Assembly: GCA_965247735.1 (NCBI GenBank)
Contig: CBDFHN010000002.1
Location: 1,178,001 to 1,242,000 of the forward strand
Source: JAOXRU01 sp965247735
GTDB lineage: Bacteria; Bacteroidota; Bacteroidia; Flavobacteriales; Flavobacteriaceae
Length of the DNA: 64,000 nucleotides
Reading direction: 5' to 3'
This document shows positions 19,126 to 26,789 of this stretch, one piece after another. Each line of letters begins with the position of its first letter. Within the stretch, counting starts at the first letter, position 1. Under the pieces are notes generated by a model. It saw only the letters and a list, made by a program, of their open reading frames with translations, was not told where the DNA came from and did no database searches. Both the position numbers and the translations under genes were made by a program.

Positions 19126-19258
19126 TTACAACGTGTTTCTATATGGTTTGTTCCGTGTTTTAAGCACATAATTTATGTAAATAAAAACTGAATAGAAAAT
19201 CTGCGAATATTTTCGTAACTAAGCTCGAAATAGCAATAAATTAGATACGGTGTTGTAC
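19126..19258. repeat. attC-like imperfect palindrome, site 1
   Basis: 133 bp with matching ends TACAAC (19127-19132) and GTTGTA (19252-19257). The next segments pair imperfectly across an asymmetric spacer (GTGTTT on the left, GGT on the right). An inner stem lies around gaaaatctgcga/tattttc. The whole element aligns with site 2 (27328-27456): shared words are aacgtgttt, tttaagcac, ttcgtaa, tagcaat, atacggtgttgt. It lies between two minus-strand units, 16 bp before the stop of the next gene. Confidence 0.6.
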
Positions 19259-19274
19259 ATAGTGCCTTTTTACT

Positions 19275-20012
19275 TTATTCTACTAATTCCATCAGCATTT
19301 TTCTGCCACCAAAATCCATTTCTTGTTTCAGTATTTTTCTTGTTAATTTGTCTATGAAATAGGTAATTATTGCAGTATTATTTGAAATATCATCAGTAGT
19401 TTCAACTTTCCAAACTTGTTTCTTATTTCCGTTAAAATTGATGATTGCATCTTCTGTGTTTTTAATTGTTGCAGTAATTACTCCAATTTTAGAATTAGGA
19501 TTATAGTCAAAAATCAAAATAGTATTTGAATAGCCATTTTTTAAAGGAAGTAATCTTATTAATTGTGGATAGAAATTACTGTCAAAAAAAGGCTTATTTG
19601 CTTTTTCCGAAATTTCTGTTTTTGTGTCAGTTTGTTTGTCTAAATAATAGCCTGTAATTTTTTCTCCAAATTCCAATACCATATCTCTTTGTTGATTGAA
19701 TGAAGAATGATATATAGGTTTGAATGTTTGAGTTTCAACTATGGTACTGTCAATCCATTTGGTGGATGACTGTTTCATATTGACTGTTGTGATAATACAT
19801 ATGCTCTCTTTTTTTTTCTGAATTTGAGTTTGAATATTTCCTATTTGTACCTTAAGAGTATCTTGAAGCATAAACCAAGACATTTCTGATGTTTCAGAGT
19901 TTATAAGTTTTTTATTAGCTGTATTATTTGACGGACTTAATAAAGTTTTTTGACTAAATACTTGAACAGAGACTCCGAAAATAAATAGTAAAATGTAAAG
20001 TGTGTTTTTCAT
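19275..20012 (-). CDS. Secreted protein with DUF3108-like features
   Basis: 245 residues with a signal peptide (about 1-20, ending VFSQ). The body is beta-rich. The order of motifs recalls DUF3108-type periplasmic proteins: DSTIVETQTFKPIYHSSFNQQRDMVLEFGEKITGYY, a middle LIRLLPLKNGYSNTILIFDY, and a closing TYFIDKLTRKILKQEMDFGGRKMLMELV. That family is compared with lipid or sugar carriers, but no activity is established. Lone unit in the array, with attC-like site 1 just beyond its stop codon. Confidence 0.65.
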   Translation of the reverse strand: MKNTLYILLFIFGVSVQVFSQKTLLSPSNNTANKKLINSETSEMSWFMLQDTLKVQIGNIQTQIQKKKESICIITTVNMKQSSTKWIDSTIVETQTFKPIYHSSFNQQRDMVLEFGEKITGYYLDKQTDTKTEISEKANKPFFDSNFYPQLIRLLPLKNGYSNTILIFDYNPNSKIGVITATIKNTEDAIINFNGNKKQVWKVETTDDISNNTAIITYFIDKLTRKILKQEMDFGGRKMLMELVE

Positions 20013-20086
20013 TTGTTTAATTGAATTATTGATTATTAAAAGGCTTTGAAATATTTGTTTTTTAGTCTTATTGCTGGCAACATGGA

Positions 20087-20957
20087 TTATTGCTTGGGCC
20101 TCAGTGCCTCAATAAAACCAGTATCTACCCACATTGTATTTTTCTTTCCATTGCTGAGAATCCGTCTAAAGAAAAAGTATTTCCCATCTGGTGTCACACT
20201 GCCATAAACCTCTGAGAGTTCTGTATTTATGGTATCGCCTAAATTAATTGCAGCGCCCCATGAACCATCTTTCTGACGAAAACTAATATATATCAGCATT
20301 TCCGTTTTCTGGTTTACTATCAAATATAAGGTAGGACTCATCTGGAGCGATGAATGGGTGGAATTTTAATGTTGTTCCCGTATCAATGTCTAATGTTCTC
20401 GGTTTTTCATGTATGTCGTCTATTAATCGTGAATAACGAATATGTACTATAGGTGGCTTATCATTAAAGAGTGACACATCATCAAAATAATAAGTCCTTT
20501 TAGATGAAGCCGTAAGGCGCATAATGGGAATAGAATCAAAAGGTGCGCCAAGACTTTTTATGGTTGACCAGCCAGAAGGGGTTTGCTCTCTATATTCGTT
20601 TCCTTTATACAGAATCTTACCGTTAGGAGAAATCTCGCCTCTGGGTACCACAAAAGTCTCGGCCCACAGATTATCTTTGTATTGAATGGCAACCAAGGCA
20701 TCATTTTCTAATCCCTCATCATATCTGCGGAAATAGAACTTTTTTACATCGGGTGAAAAGGCAGCTCCTAGTTCACTGTGCACTGTCGAAATAATACGGG
20801 GAGCAAAAATTTCAGGAATCGAGTCTGGTGGGTTTTGTGCAAAAAAGGGATTCTCTAAGCGTGGAAAATCAGGATCGTTTGCTTTCTGTTTTTTAGTATT
20901 GCACGCATTTAATAATAGTACAAATACAAGTATCAAAATAAAATGTAGTTTTTTCAT
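20087..20957 (-). pseudogene. PD40/TolB-like propeller lipoprotein, frameshifted
   Basis: Two overlapping frames (20957-20283 and then 20295-20087) together read as one protein of about 290 residues. It has a lipoprotein signal (LLLNAC, Cys about 19), then propeller strands such as GAAFSPDVKKFYFRR, FIAPDESYLIFDSKPENGNADIY and, in the second frame, ISFRQKDGSWGAAINLG and SVTPDGKYFFFRR. The break is inside an alternating AT run (20286-20293). Adding one AT pair restores D-I-Y-I-S-F, the expected PD40 sequence. It is either a recent pseudogene, a phase-variable tract or a sequencing error. Confidence 0.75.
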
Positions 20958-20993
20958 TGTTTAGATTTTCAGAATATTTGGTAACAGTGGTTA

Positions 20994-21013
20994 GTGTAAA
21001 ATGCATTTTACAC
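20994..21013. promoter_or_regulatory. Perfect 20-bp palindrome between two units
   Basis: Arms GTGTAAAATG and CATTTTACAC without spacer, lying between the start of the PD40-like gene and the stop of the MDR gene. It is embedded in ggtaac...gttattagc, words like the ends of the attC-like sites. It could be an operator or the core of a cassette-end hairpin. Confidence 0.4.
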
Positions 21014-21052
21014 AGTTATTAGCACTAGTTTTTCTTATAAATAGGCTGAGAC

Positions 21053-22039
21053 TTACTTATTTAAATCGATCACTATTTTGCCGACCACAGTGCGCTGCTC
21101 AAGACTATGAATAGCATCAGGTACACCTTGCAAGGAGATAACTTTTTGTATGGCGGGCTTTATCTTATTACTTGCAATCATTTCAAGCACTGTTTTTATA
21201 TTAGTTGTCACCTCAACCTTTTGAGTAAGAGCCATAAAATTTTGGCTGCCACGTCCAAATCGACCAAAAAGTTTTATTTTGAGCATATTGTAAAAATCTC
21301 CTCCGACTAATACATACTTTCCCTCTCTTTTTAGAATCTGCTTATATCTGCCAGGGCATTGAAATGATGCCGTATCAAAAACCGCATCAAACTCATTTCC
21401 TATTAATGCTTTTATCGAATCCTTTTTTGTAGCGTCAACAATCTCATCTGCCCCCCAACTCTTTACTGCCTCAACTTTATTGGTTGAACAGATTGCGGCT
21501 ACATAGGCGCCCTGAGCTTTTGCTATCTGAATGCCAATAGAGCCAACACCACCCGAAGCACCATTAACCAACACTTTATCGCCTGGTTTTATGTCACAAA
21601 GAATCATTCCCATCATTGCGGCTTGGCCAGATATAGGCACTGTGCAGGCTTGTTCAAAAGAAACTTCTTCAGGTTTTTTTACCAACTGTTTGGCATTTAC
21701 GATGGCATACTGTGCGTAGCCTCCCCCAAAAGATTTGCGGATATCAGCTACTACCGCATCACCTACTTGAAAACCCTTAACATTCTTTCCAATGTATTGA
21801 ATAGTTCCCGCAATGTCCATTCCTAAGATTCTCTTTTTCTTAGAAGGTCTGAACAGTCCAAAAACCATCCGAATAATAAAGTAATTAGCTCGTACAATAT
21901 ACCTATCAGCCGCATTCACGGAGGCACATTCAGTTTTCACTAAAACCTCATTCTTATTGGGTTTAGGAATTTCACAATCTTCCACAAGTTCCATTACTTC
22001 CACAGGGTCGCCATAGTCTCTAAAAACGATAGCACGCAT
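21053..22039 (-). CDS. MDR-family NAD(P)H:quinone oxidoreductase/alcohol dehydrogenase-like protein
   Basis: 328 residues from the ATG at 22039; the open frame extends 6 codons upstream to a TTG at 22057, a weaker choice. Medium-chain reductase fold: GroES-like domain (about 1-130; PKPNKNEVLVKTECASVNAADRYI) and a Rossmann domain with the NADP-binding motif GASGGVGSIGIQIAKAQGA (about 155-175). The structural-zinc cysteines of true alcohol dehydrogenases are not seen, so a zinc-free quinone/enone reductase is most likely. The AraC regulator gene lies 81 bp upstream on the same strand and probably controls it. Likely role: reduction of a reactive carbonyl or quinone. Confidence 0.85.
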   Translation of the reverse strand: MRAIVFRDYGDPVEVMELVEDCEIPKPNKNEVLVKTECASVNAADRYIVRANYFIIRMVFGLFRPSKKKRILGMDIAGTIQYIGKNVKGFQVGDAVVADIRKSFGGGYAQYAIVNAKQLVKKPEEVSFEQACTVPISGQAAMMGMILCDIKPGDKVLVNGASGGVGSIGIQIAKAQGAYVAAICSTNKVEAVKSWGADEIVDATKKDSIKALIGNEFDAVFDTASFQCPGRYKQILKREGKYVLVGGDFYNMLKIKLFGRFGRGSQNFMALTQKVEVTTNIKTVLEMIASNKIKPAIQKVISLQGVPDAIHSLEQRTVVGKIVIDLNK

Positions 22040-22119
22040 CAATTTTGAATTTTGCAAATTCTTTTTGAAGCAAAGTTATTAACGAGTAGCGATTCGGTCT
22101 TTGCCTGTGGGCTCAATCA

Positions 22120-22965
22120 TCATTCACTGAGGTTCTTTCTGAACTCAGTAGGAGAACAGCCATATTCATTTTTGAACATTCGAGAAAAACTGGATGGATT
22201 TATGAACCCACAATCATAGCAAATCTCTTTTATGGAATTTTGAGATAGCGCTAAGATTCCTTTTGCCCTTTCTAATTTTTTTTGAGTGATGTATTTGGCG
22301 GGGGTGCTGTCGTAAATTTTGTTGAATTTTCTTTTAAAAGAAGCCATACTGTTGTTTGTCATAGCTGCCAAACGTGGAAGGTCTAATGATTCATACAAGT
22401 TAGCATCAATGACTTCTCTAAATGAGAACGTTTTATCAGAAAATAAACGTCTTATAATTAGATTCAAATGTGAAGACTCTTCAGTTTGTAGCAGGAGCAG
22501 AATAATTTCTTTTAGCTTGACTGCCAAAATCTCTTCGCTTAGTGCATTTTTATGTTCAAAAAACTTGGCAACACTCAAAAAGTACGCTTTTACTAAGGCA
22601 GAAGCGTCTTCTTGAAAGTTGTCTTTTTTTAAGGGGTAATCCAATTCTTTCCAACATTTTGGCTTTTTGCCATCAAAAACTTTTTGTAGTACGTCTTGAT
22701 TAAAATGAACAATAATAGTACTTAAGTATCCAGTTTCATTTGCTGAGAAACTACGACCGACTGTTTTACCACATAACGATAGAATAACTGTTCCTTGTGT
22801 TGCTAAAAATCCTGATTTTGTTACATCCTGATTATCACCTTCAAGAATATAGGCAAAACAAGATTCAGAAGGTAAACTTAATTGTTTCTCTATAGGCATA
22901 GATAATTCATACCAAGAGAATAATGGTTCTTCAAATAACTTGATTTGATTAAGTTTTTGATCCAT
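22120..22965 (-). CDS. AraC-family transcriptional regulator
   Basis: 281 residues. The N-terminal sensing domain (about 1-170, cupin-like beta strands) is followed by two helix-turn-helix motifs at about 180-280 (LPRLAAMTNNSMASFKRKFNKIY and SIKEICYDCGFINPSSFSRMFKNEYGCSPTEFR). The second is the diagnostic AraC motif. It sits upstream of the MDR reductase in the same direction and probably regulates it. A GTTAGC word (minus strand, 23019-23024) 54 bp upstream marks the start of this two-gene unit. Confidence 0.9.
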   Translation of the reverse strand: MDQKLNQIKLFEEPLFSWYELSMPIEKQLSLPSESCFAYILEGDNQDVTKSGFLATQGTVILSLCGKTVGRSFSANETGYLSTIIVHFNQDVLQKVFDGKKPKCWKELDYPLKKDNFQEDASALVKAYFLSVAKFFEHKNALSEEILAVKLKEIILLLLQTEESSHLNLIIRRLFSDKTFSFREVIDANLYESLDLPRLAAMTNNSMASFKRKFNKIYDSTPAKYITQKKLERAKGILALSQNSIKEICYDCGFINPSSFSRMFKNEYGCSPTEFRKNLSE

Positions 22966-23018
22966 AGAGTTTAGGCTTTGTTCTCAGTATTTTTTTTGTT
23001 TTCTTTCTTGTAATTGGT

Positions 23019-23105
23019 GCTAACGTGTTTGTGCATGATTTGCTTGCGTGAATTTAGCGAATAAATAATTACAAACCTTTGAAGTCCACGAGGTTTTTCC
23101 GAAGG
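23019..23105. repeat. attC-like half site fused to spacer repeat A
   Basis: Starts GCTAACGTGTTTGTGCATG and follows the left half of site 2 (27328 on; shared words gctaacgtgtttgt, ttgcgtg, gcgaataaat, gtccacgagg). It then stops in a small hairpin (ttttTCC GAA GGAaaa). At about 23106 it passes abruptly into spacer repeat A (catccttatccatata). The right arm is missing, so it cannot fold into the full palindrome. Confidence 0.5.
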
Positions 23106-23158
23106 AAAAACATCCTTATCCATATAATAAGCGTATAACTCCACTCTTATTATATCAT
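23106..23158. repeat. Spacer repeat A, partial copy
   Basis: Last third of repeat A (catccttatccatataataag ... cttattatatcataat), identical to the copies at 15720-15770 and 16907-16957, joined on its left to an attC-like half site and on its right to a minimal REP. Confidence 0.65.
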
Positions 23159-23161
23159 AAT

Positions 23162-23225
23162 CCGATCGCTGAGATTTGAACCTTAAATCCGCCTATCAAG
23201 TTAGTGGTATATCCGCATGATCGGG
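23162..23225. repeat. Minimal REP element
   Basis: 64 bp (CCGATCGCTGAGATTTGAACC ... ATATCCGCATGATCGGG). Same short type as 15784-15844, including the gaaccttaaatccgcctat core. Confidence 0.65.
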
Positions 23226-23231
23226 ATACAC

Positions 23232-23296
23232 TGTCATTGCAAGACACGAAGCAATCTCTCCAAAGATTGCCACATTCGTTTCTCACTCGAAATGAA
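23232..23296. repeat. Palindromic repeat of the cattgcgag.cacgaagcaatct type
   Basis: The core is GCAATCT (23251-23257) and AGATTGC (23264-23270) with a 6-nt loop. The flanks cattgcaagacacgaa and ttcgtttctcactcgaaatg pair imperfectly. Similar small palindromes recur in many bacterial genomes. An open frame across it (23217-23399, plus) is only a by-product of the repeat. Confidence 0.5.
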
Positions 23297-23401
23297 CGTT
23301 ATACATTTAGTATTCAGATTTCCGATTACGAATGAAGTCATTCTAGAGCAGATTGATAAAACTGTTGAAAACGAACTATCATTACCTTGCTTAATGTGAA
23401 A

Positions 23402-23785
23402 TTAAATCCAATTGAGTTCAACTGGTCGATAACATTTTATTGTTTCTAAAATACCTGTCTCAAAATTTTCGAACTCGCCAGTTGATTCTATTATTTTTCC
23501 CTTGATCTTTTTTCTTTCATCCATTCCGCTTCCGTCTAATTCTGCATTGCCTTTGCATTCAATTTTGTTATTATCATCAAAACCTACAGAAAAGTATAAT
23601 CTCTCAATCGTTCCATTTAAGTCACCTTTTGTAATTTTAACACTTATGTAAAAAACACCATCTCCTAAATACTCTTTTACAACAATTCCTTCAAAACAAA
23701 TTCTCTTTGTTTGTTTAATCTCTTGAGAAAATAAGGTTGTTGATAATATAATTCCAAATATTAATAAAAGAGTTTTAGTTTTCAT
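23402..23785 (-). CDS. Small secreted protein, OB-fold-like
   Basis: 127 residues with a signal peptide (about 1-20, ending LFSQ). The mature part is a short beta-rich domain (ICFEGIVVKEYLGDGVFYISVKITKGDLNG ... KIECKGNAELDG ... KIKGKIIESTG) with the strand pattern of an OB-fold, and two to three cysteines that could form a disulphide. No function recognised. Lone unit: spacer repeat A starts about 65 bp upstream, and a palindromic repeat and a minimal REP lie downstream. Confidence 0.6.
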   Translation of the reverse strand: MKTKTLLLIFGIILSTTLFSQEIKQTKRICFEGIVVKEYLGDGVFYISVKITKGDLNGTIERLYFSVGFDDNNKIECKGNAELDGSGMDERKKIKGKIIESTGEFENFETGILETIKCYRPVELNWI

Positions 23786-23850
23786 AGCCTTTAATTTACC
23801 CTGTTTTGTGGGTTTTAATATATAAATTCTTTGTATGTACGCTTGCAGGT

Positions 23851-23996
23851 AACCAAGTAGCTAAACGCAGCATTGCGTTTAGCTACCATCATTATAACTC
23901 AAATATAATCACTATGCAGTTAATACTCACAGAAATTGCTGCAAATTAGAAGAAACATATCCTTACTCGTATAACTCCACTCTTATTATATCACAA
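23851..23996. repeat. Spacer repeat A, copy 3, with perfect 13-bp hairpin
   Basis: Diverged copy of 15614-15780. At 23857-23886 it contains a perfect stem of 13 bp (GTAGCTAAACGCA / TGCGTTTAGCTAC) with loop gcat; the other copies have this hairpin with mismatches. It leads directly into a REP/RAYT element at 23998. Confidence 0.7.
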
Positions 23997-23997
23997 T

Positions 23998-24260
23998 CCG
24001 ATCGCGCAGGTTTGAAATCTATGCGCATACTCATTCTTCATCTATAACAACTATCTAGTAAACATTATATATTTCTGATTCAAACACGTAAATATGTCTA
24101 CACAACCTACTGTAGTACTAGTTATAAAGTAAGCTTCTTCTATTTCCGTTGCCTTATATTTGGTTGACATATTTTTTATTTCCTCTTTGTATTTCCCTCT
24201 TTGTGGGCACGGATTTCAAATCCGAGCTATCACATTGATGGTATATCCTCGTGGTTGGGT
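23998..24260 (-). mobile_element. REP element with RAYT N-terminal fragment, copy 2
   Basis: Ends are CCGATCGCGCAGG and CCTCGTGGTTGGG (imperfect terminal inverted repeats), with REP palindromes near both ends (tttgaaatct; cggatttcaaatccg at 24210-24224). On the minus strand 24170-24051 encodes MSTKYKATEIEEAYFITS, then TTVGCVDIFTCLNQKYIMF and a stop. This is the first 39 residues of a RAYT (Y1 transposase) with the catalytic part deleted. It fills the space between two accessory genes. Confidence 0.75.
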
Positions 24261-24320
24261 TAAGCACCAAAACCCGTATTAATTATAGGTATTATTGTGT
24301 AGCATTATTCTATTCATCAT

Positions 24321-25262
24321 TTAACGATAAGAAAAGATTGATTTTGGTATTAAATTCTGAACCTCTTCATCATCTTTCCAAGTATTTGCCCAACCAAATT
24401 GGTAATTATCCGCACCGTAGCTCTCTGCAATCTTTAGCGTTTCAATTAGTTTTTCTCTATTGTTGTATTGAGCGTAGTAGCCACAAAGTGATGTGTAGGT
24501 ATATACGTTTGGTGTGATTTTATCAAAATAAGCAGAAACTTTCTTGGCAAGTACCTCGTTTCTCCAACGAGCAGTCATCTGTATTATTTGAGTAATAATC
24601 TCTGTTCCAAAACATACGGGAAGTGGTCTGATGGCTACAAAATATTCAAATGCCTCAAATGCTTTTTCTGCTTCATCTCTGTCTTCTTGCTCACTAAAAT
24701 TTGTTGCACCATAGCGTGTCATATTCGCTAAGGTAGAGAGAATTGCTTCATCGAGAAGTGGAGACATAAACGAGAAATCGGTTGTTTTTAAAATAAAATC
24801 AGGTCTATCAATTCGTTTTGTTTTTTTAAACATTTCAATAAACTCTATTTCTCGTGGATCGGTGAGCATTTTTTGAACAAACATGGTAAAGTTGTCATAA
24901 TGATTATCAAGAACCCTAGCGAGTTTGTAGAGGTACTCCCACTGGTAACCATCTTTGATTGTAAGTTGCTTTTTAAATGCTATAATTCTTTCGTTAATTT
25001 CAGCTTCACTACCAAAATCCTCACTATATCTGTCATGCTCATCAATATCGCTTAAAGCTGCCTGAAGTGTATGGATGATAATAGCTGCTGCGTCTGAATC
25101 ATCAAGCTCTAGTGATTCTATAACATCTTCCACTTCTGATGGAGAGAGGGAGCCACATTTTGATATCCAACCAAATGCTCTCGATGAGAATACATCAACA
25201 ACTGACTGTACATCCCCTTTAACTATTAACTGTGCTAATTCTTGTTCTTCACTTATTATCAT
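24321..25262 (-). CDS. Hypothetical helical (TPR-like) cytosolic protein
   Basis: 313 residues, no signal or membrane segment. Mostly amphipathic helices; acidic N-terminal half (ESLELDDSDAAAIIIHTLQAALSDIDEHDRYSEDFG). The C-terminal part has PPR/TPR-like helix pairs (TPNVYTYTSLCGYYAQYNNREKLIETLKIAESYGAD). Composition is slightly less AT-biased than its neighbours, with more Ala, Asp and Glu. I do not recognise the family. REP/RAYT elements flank it on both sides. Confidence 0.7.
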   Translation of the reverse strand: MIISEEQELAQLIVKGDVQSVVDVFSSRAFGWISKCGSLSPSEVEDVIESLELDDSDAAAIIIHTLQAALSDIDEHDRYSEDFGSEAEINERIIAFKKQLTIKDGYQWEYLYKLARVLDNHYDNFTMFVQKMLTDPREIEFIEMFKKTKRIDRPDFILKTTDFSFMSPLLDEAILSTLANMTRYGATNFSEQEDRDEAEKAFEAFEYFVAIRPLPVCFGTEIITQIIQMTARWRNEVLAKKVSAYFDKITPNVYTYTSLCGYYAQYNNREKLIETLKIAESYGADNYQFGWANTWKDDEEVQNLIPKSIFSYR

Positions 25263-25304
25263 AATATATCCTTAAACTCAGGTATTTTTTTTATATAGCA
25301 CTAC

Positions 25305-25717
25305 TACAATTAACTAAACGCACCATTGCGCTTAGCGCTATTATGCCCTTTCATCAAATATAAATATATTATTACCAATACTAAGAAAAACAATTACTTA
25401 TTGTAACAGATCTATGATTAAACTTACTAGTGCTTTATTGATTACTATTAAACTTCGATCGCGAAGATTTAAAATCTATGCGCATACGCATTCTTCATCT
25501 ATAGCAACTATCCAGTAAACATCACATATTTCTGATTCAAACGCGTAAATATCTCTTCCCAACCTACTGTAGTACTAGTTATAAAATAAGCTTCTTCTAG
25601 TTCCGTTGCCTTATATTTGGTTAACATATTTTTTGTTTCCTCTTTGTATTTCCTCTCTTTGTGGGCACAGATTTCAAATCCGCTATCATGTTGGTGGTAT
25701 ATCCGCGTGGTCGGGTA
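25305..25717 (-). mobile_element. Spacer-repeat variant plus REP/RAYT N-terminal fragment, copy 3
   Basis: 25305-25400 is a diverged repeat A (aactaaacgcaccattgcgcttagc, hairpin kept). The REP element runs from about 25454 (TTCGATCGCG) to 25717 (CCGCGTGGTCGGGT). On the minus strand 25627-25508 encodes MLTKYKATELEEAYFITST, then TVGWEEIFTRLNQKYVMF and a stop at the same point as copies 1 and 2. This is the best preserved RAYT N-terminus in the window. The element ends 8 bp before the stop codon of the next gene. Confidence 0.75.
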
Positions 25718-25724
25718 ACTGATA

Positions 25725-26384
25725 TTATTTGTCCTTTTCAGGAAAGTGTATCTCTTCGAACGTTCCTCTATCGTTTTCAACATAAGGTTCTGGTTCTAAA
25801 TGAGCGTATCCTTCATCATACATTTCACCTGTTATTTTTTTTATTTTACACCACGAATCTTGCATTTCCGAAACAATACTAATATCGTAGTGGTCTTCCT
25901 TTTCAAGAATGCGCATCTGACCCCTAAAATTGACTATATCAGCCGTATCGAAAGAATCAATTAATTCAATTATAAATCGAATTTTCTTTTTGATATCTTC
26001 TGTTTGTATATAATACGGAATACTTTTTTCTGTAGTAAAACCTATAGGATTTGCAGCGTTACTTTTGAAATATGTATTTGTAGTCAGGTTTACAACTATA
26101 TTATCATAAAAGATAGTATTGATTGGCAGATACATAATATGATTAGAAAATACAACATAAATTTCATTTCCATTAGTTTGGATACTTGTATGAGTGAAGT
26201 TTTCTAAACTTGCTTTTTCATCAATTAAAGATAACGCTAATTGAATAATTGAATCTTTTCCTAATTTCACTAATTCTTCTACTTCTTTATTCATCTTGAT
26301 TTTGTTTTTTTTAAAATCTTGAGCGTAACAAGCAGAAAAAACAAGTGTTAGTTGAATGAGAAGGTATGTGACTTTTTTTTTCAT
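25725..26384 (-). CDS. Hypothetical secreted protein
   Basis: 219 residues from the ATG at 26384; the frame continues to a TTG at 26399 but the signal peptide starts at the ATG (MKKKVTYLLIQLTLVFSACYA). Cleavage near AQD, or lipidation at Cys19, is possible. The mature protein is mixed alpha/beta with NGNEIYVVFSNHIMYLPINT, NYFKSNAAN-like and LEKEDHYDISIVSEMQDSWCKIKKITGE segments. No recognised family. It looks like a free-standing cassette-type gene between two REP/RAYT elements; the upstream flank begins with ggtaac. Confidence 0.6.
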   Translation of the reverse strand: MKKKVTYLLIQLTLVFSACYAQDFKKNKIKMNKEVEELVKLGKDSIIQLALSLIDEKASLENFTHTSIQTNGNEIYVVFSNHIMYLPINTIFYDNIVVNLTTNTYFKSNAANPIGFTTEKSIPYYIQTEDIKKKIRFIIELIDSFDTADIVNFRGQMRILEKEDHYDISIVSEMQDSWCKIKKITGEMYDEGYAHLEPEPYVENDRGTFEEIHFPEKDK

Positions 26385-26409
26385 AAGCAGCTTTTTCAAA
26401 TGTTGGGTA

Positions 26410-26769
26410 ACTTATCAGCAAACACCATATGGCGCTTACTTCTATTATACCTATATCAAATATAGTTAATAACATAAAAATCAGCAACTATACTCTTTAT
26501 ACATCATAAGCTCAATCCCAGAGTCCGATCGCGCGGATTTGAAATCCGTGTGCGCGCATATTGTTAATCCAAAACAACTATCCAGTAAATAATACATAAC
26601 CAATGTATTATTTACTGGATAGTTTCTAGCCGAACCATAATAATAATCTTCAGGTGCTGTAACTATTTTTTATTAGTTATTTTTTATTTCCTCTTTGTAT
26701 TTTCCCTCTTTGTGGGCACGGATTTCAAATCCGCGCTGTCTTGTTGGTGCTATATCCGCATGGTCGGGT
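26410..26769 (-). mobile_element. REP element with RAYT C-terminal fragment, copy 2
   Basis: The AT-rich lead at 26410-26520 matches 10190-10290. REP palindromes lie at 26525-26555 (GCGCGGATTTGAAATCCGTG) and 26715-26745 (ACGGATTTCAAATCCGCGC), in opposite orientation about 190 bp apart. Between them, on the minus strand, a frame reads APEDYYYGSARNYPVNNTL, then ends CAHTDFKSARSDS. This is the usual tail of Bacteroidota RAYTs running into the REP. A local 17-bp inverted repeat (about ccagtaaataatacat / atgtattatttactgg) lies inside. It ends ...GGTCGGGTT just before the stop region of the GIY-YIG gene. Confidence 0.7.
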
Positions 26770-26789
26770 TATTAGTAAATGTTTATATC

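Noticed and set aside
23217..23399. Plus-strand ORF of 60 codons
   Set aside because: It runs through a REP end and a palindromic repeat (23162-23296), has unnatural composition and no conserved look; the open frame is a by-product.
25508..25783. Minus-strand ORF of 91 codons
   Set aside because: Its first half overlaps the real gene at 25725-26384 in another frame; only 25627-25508 is meaningful, as a RAYT fragment, and is described there.
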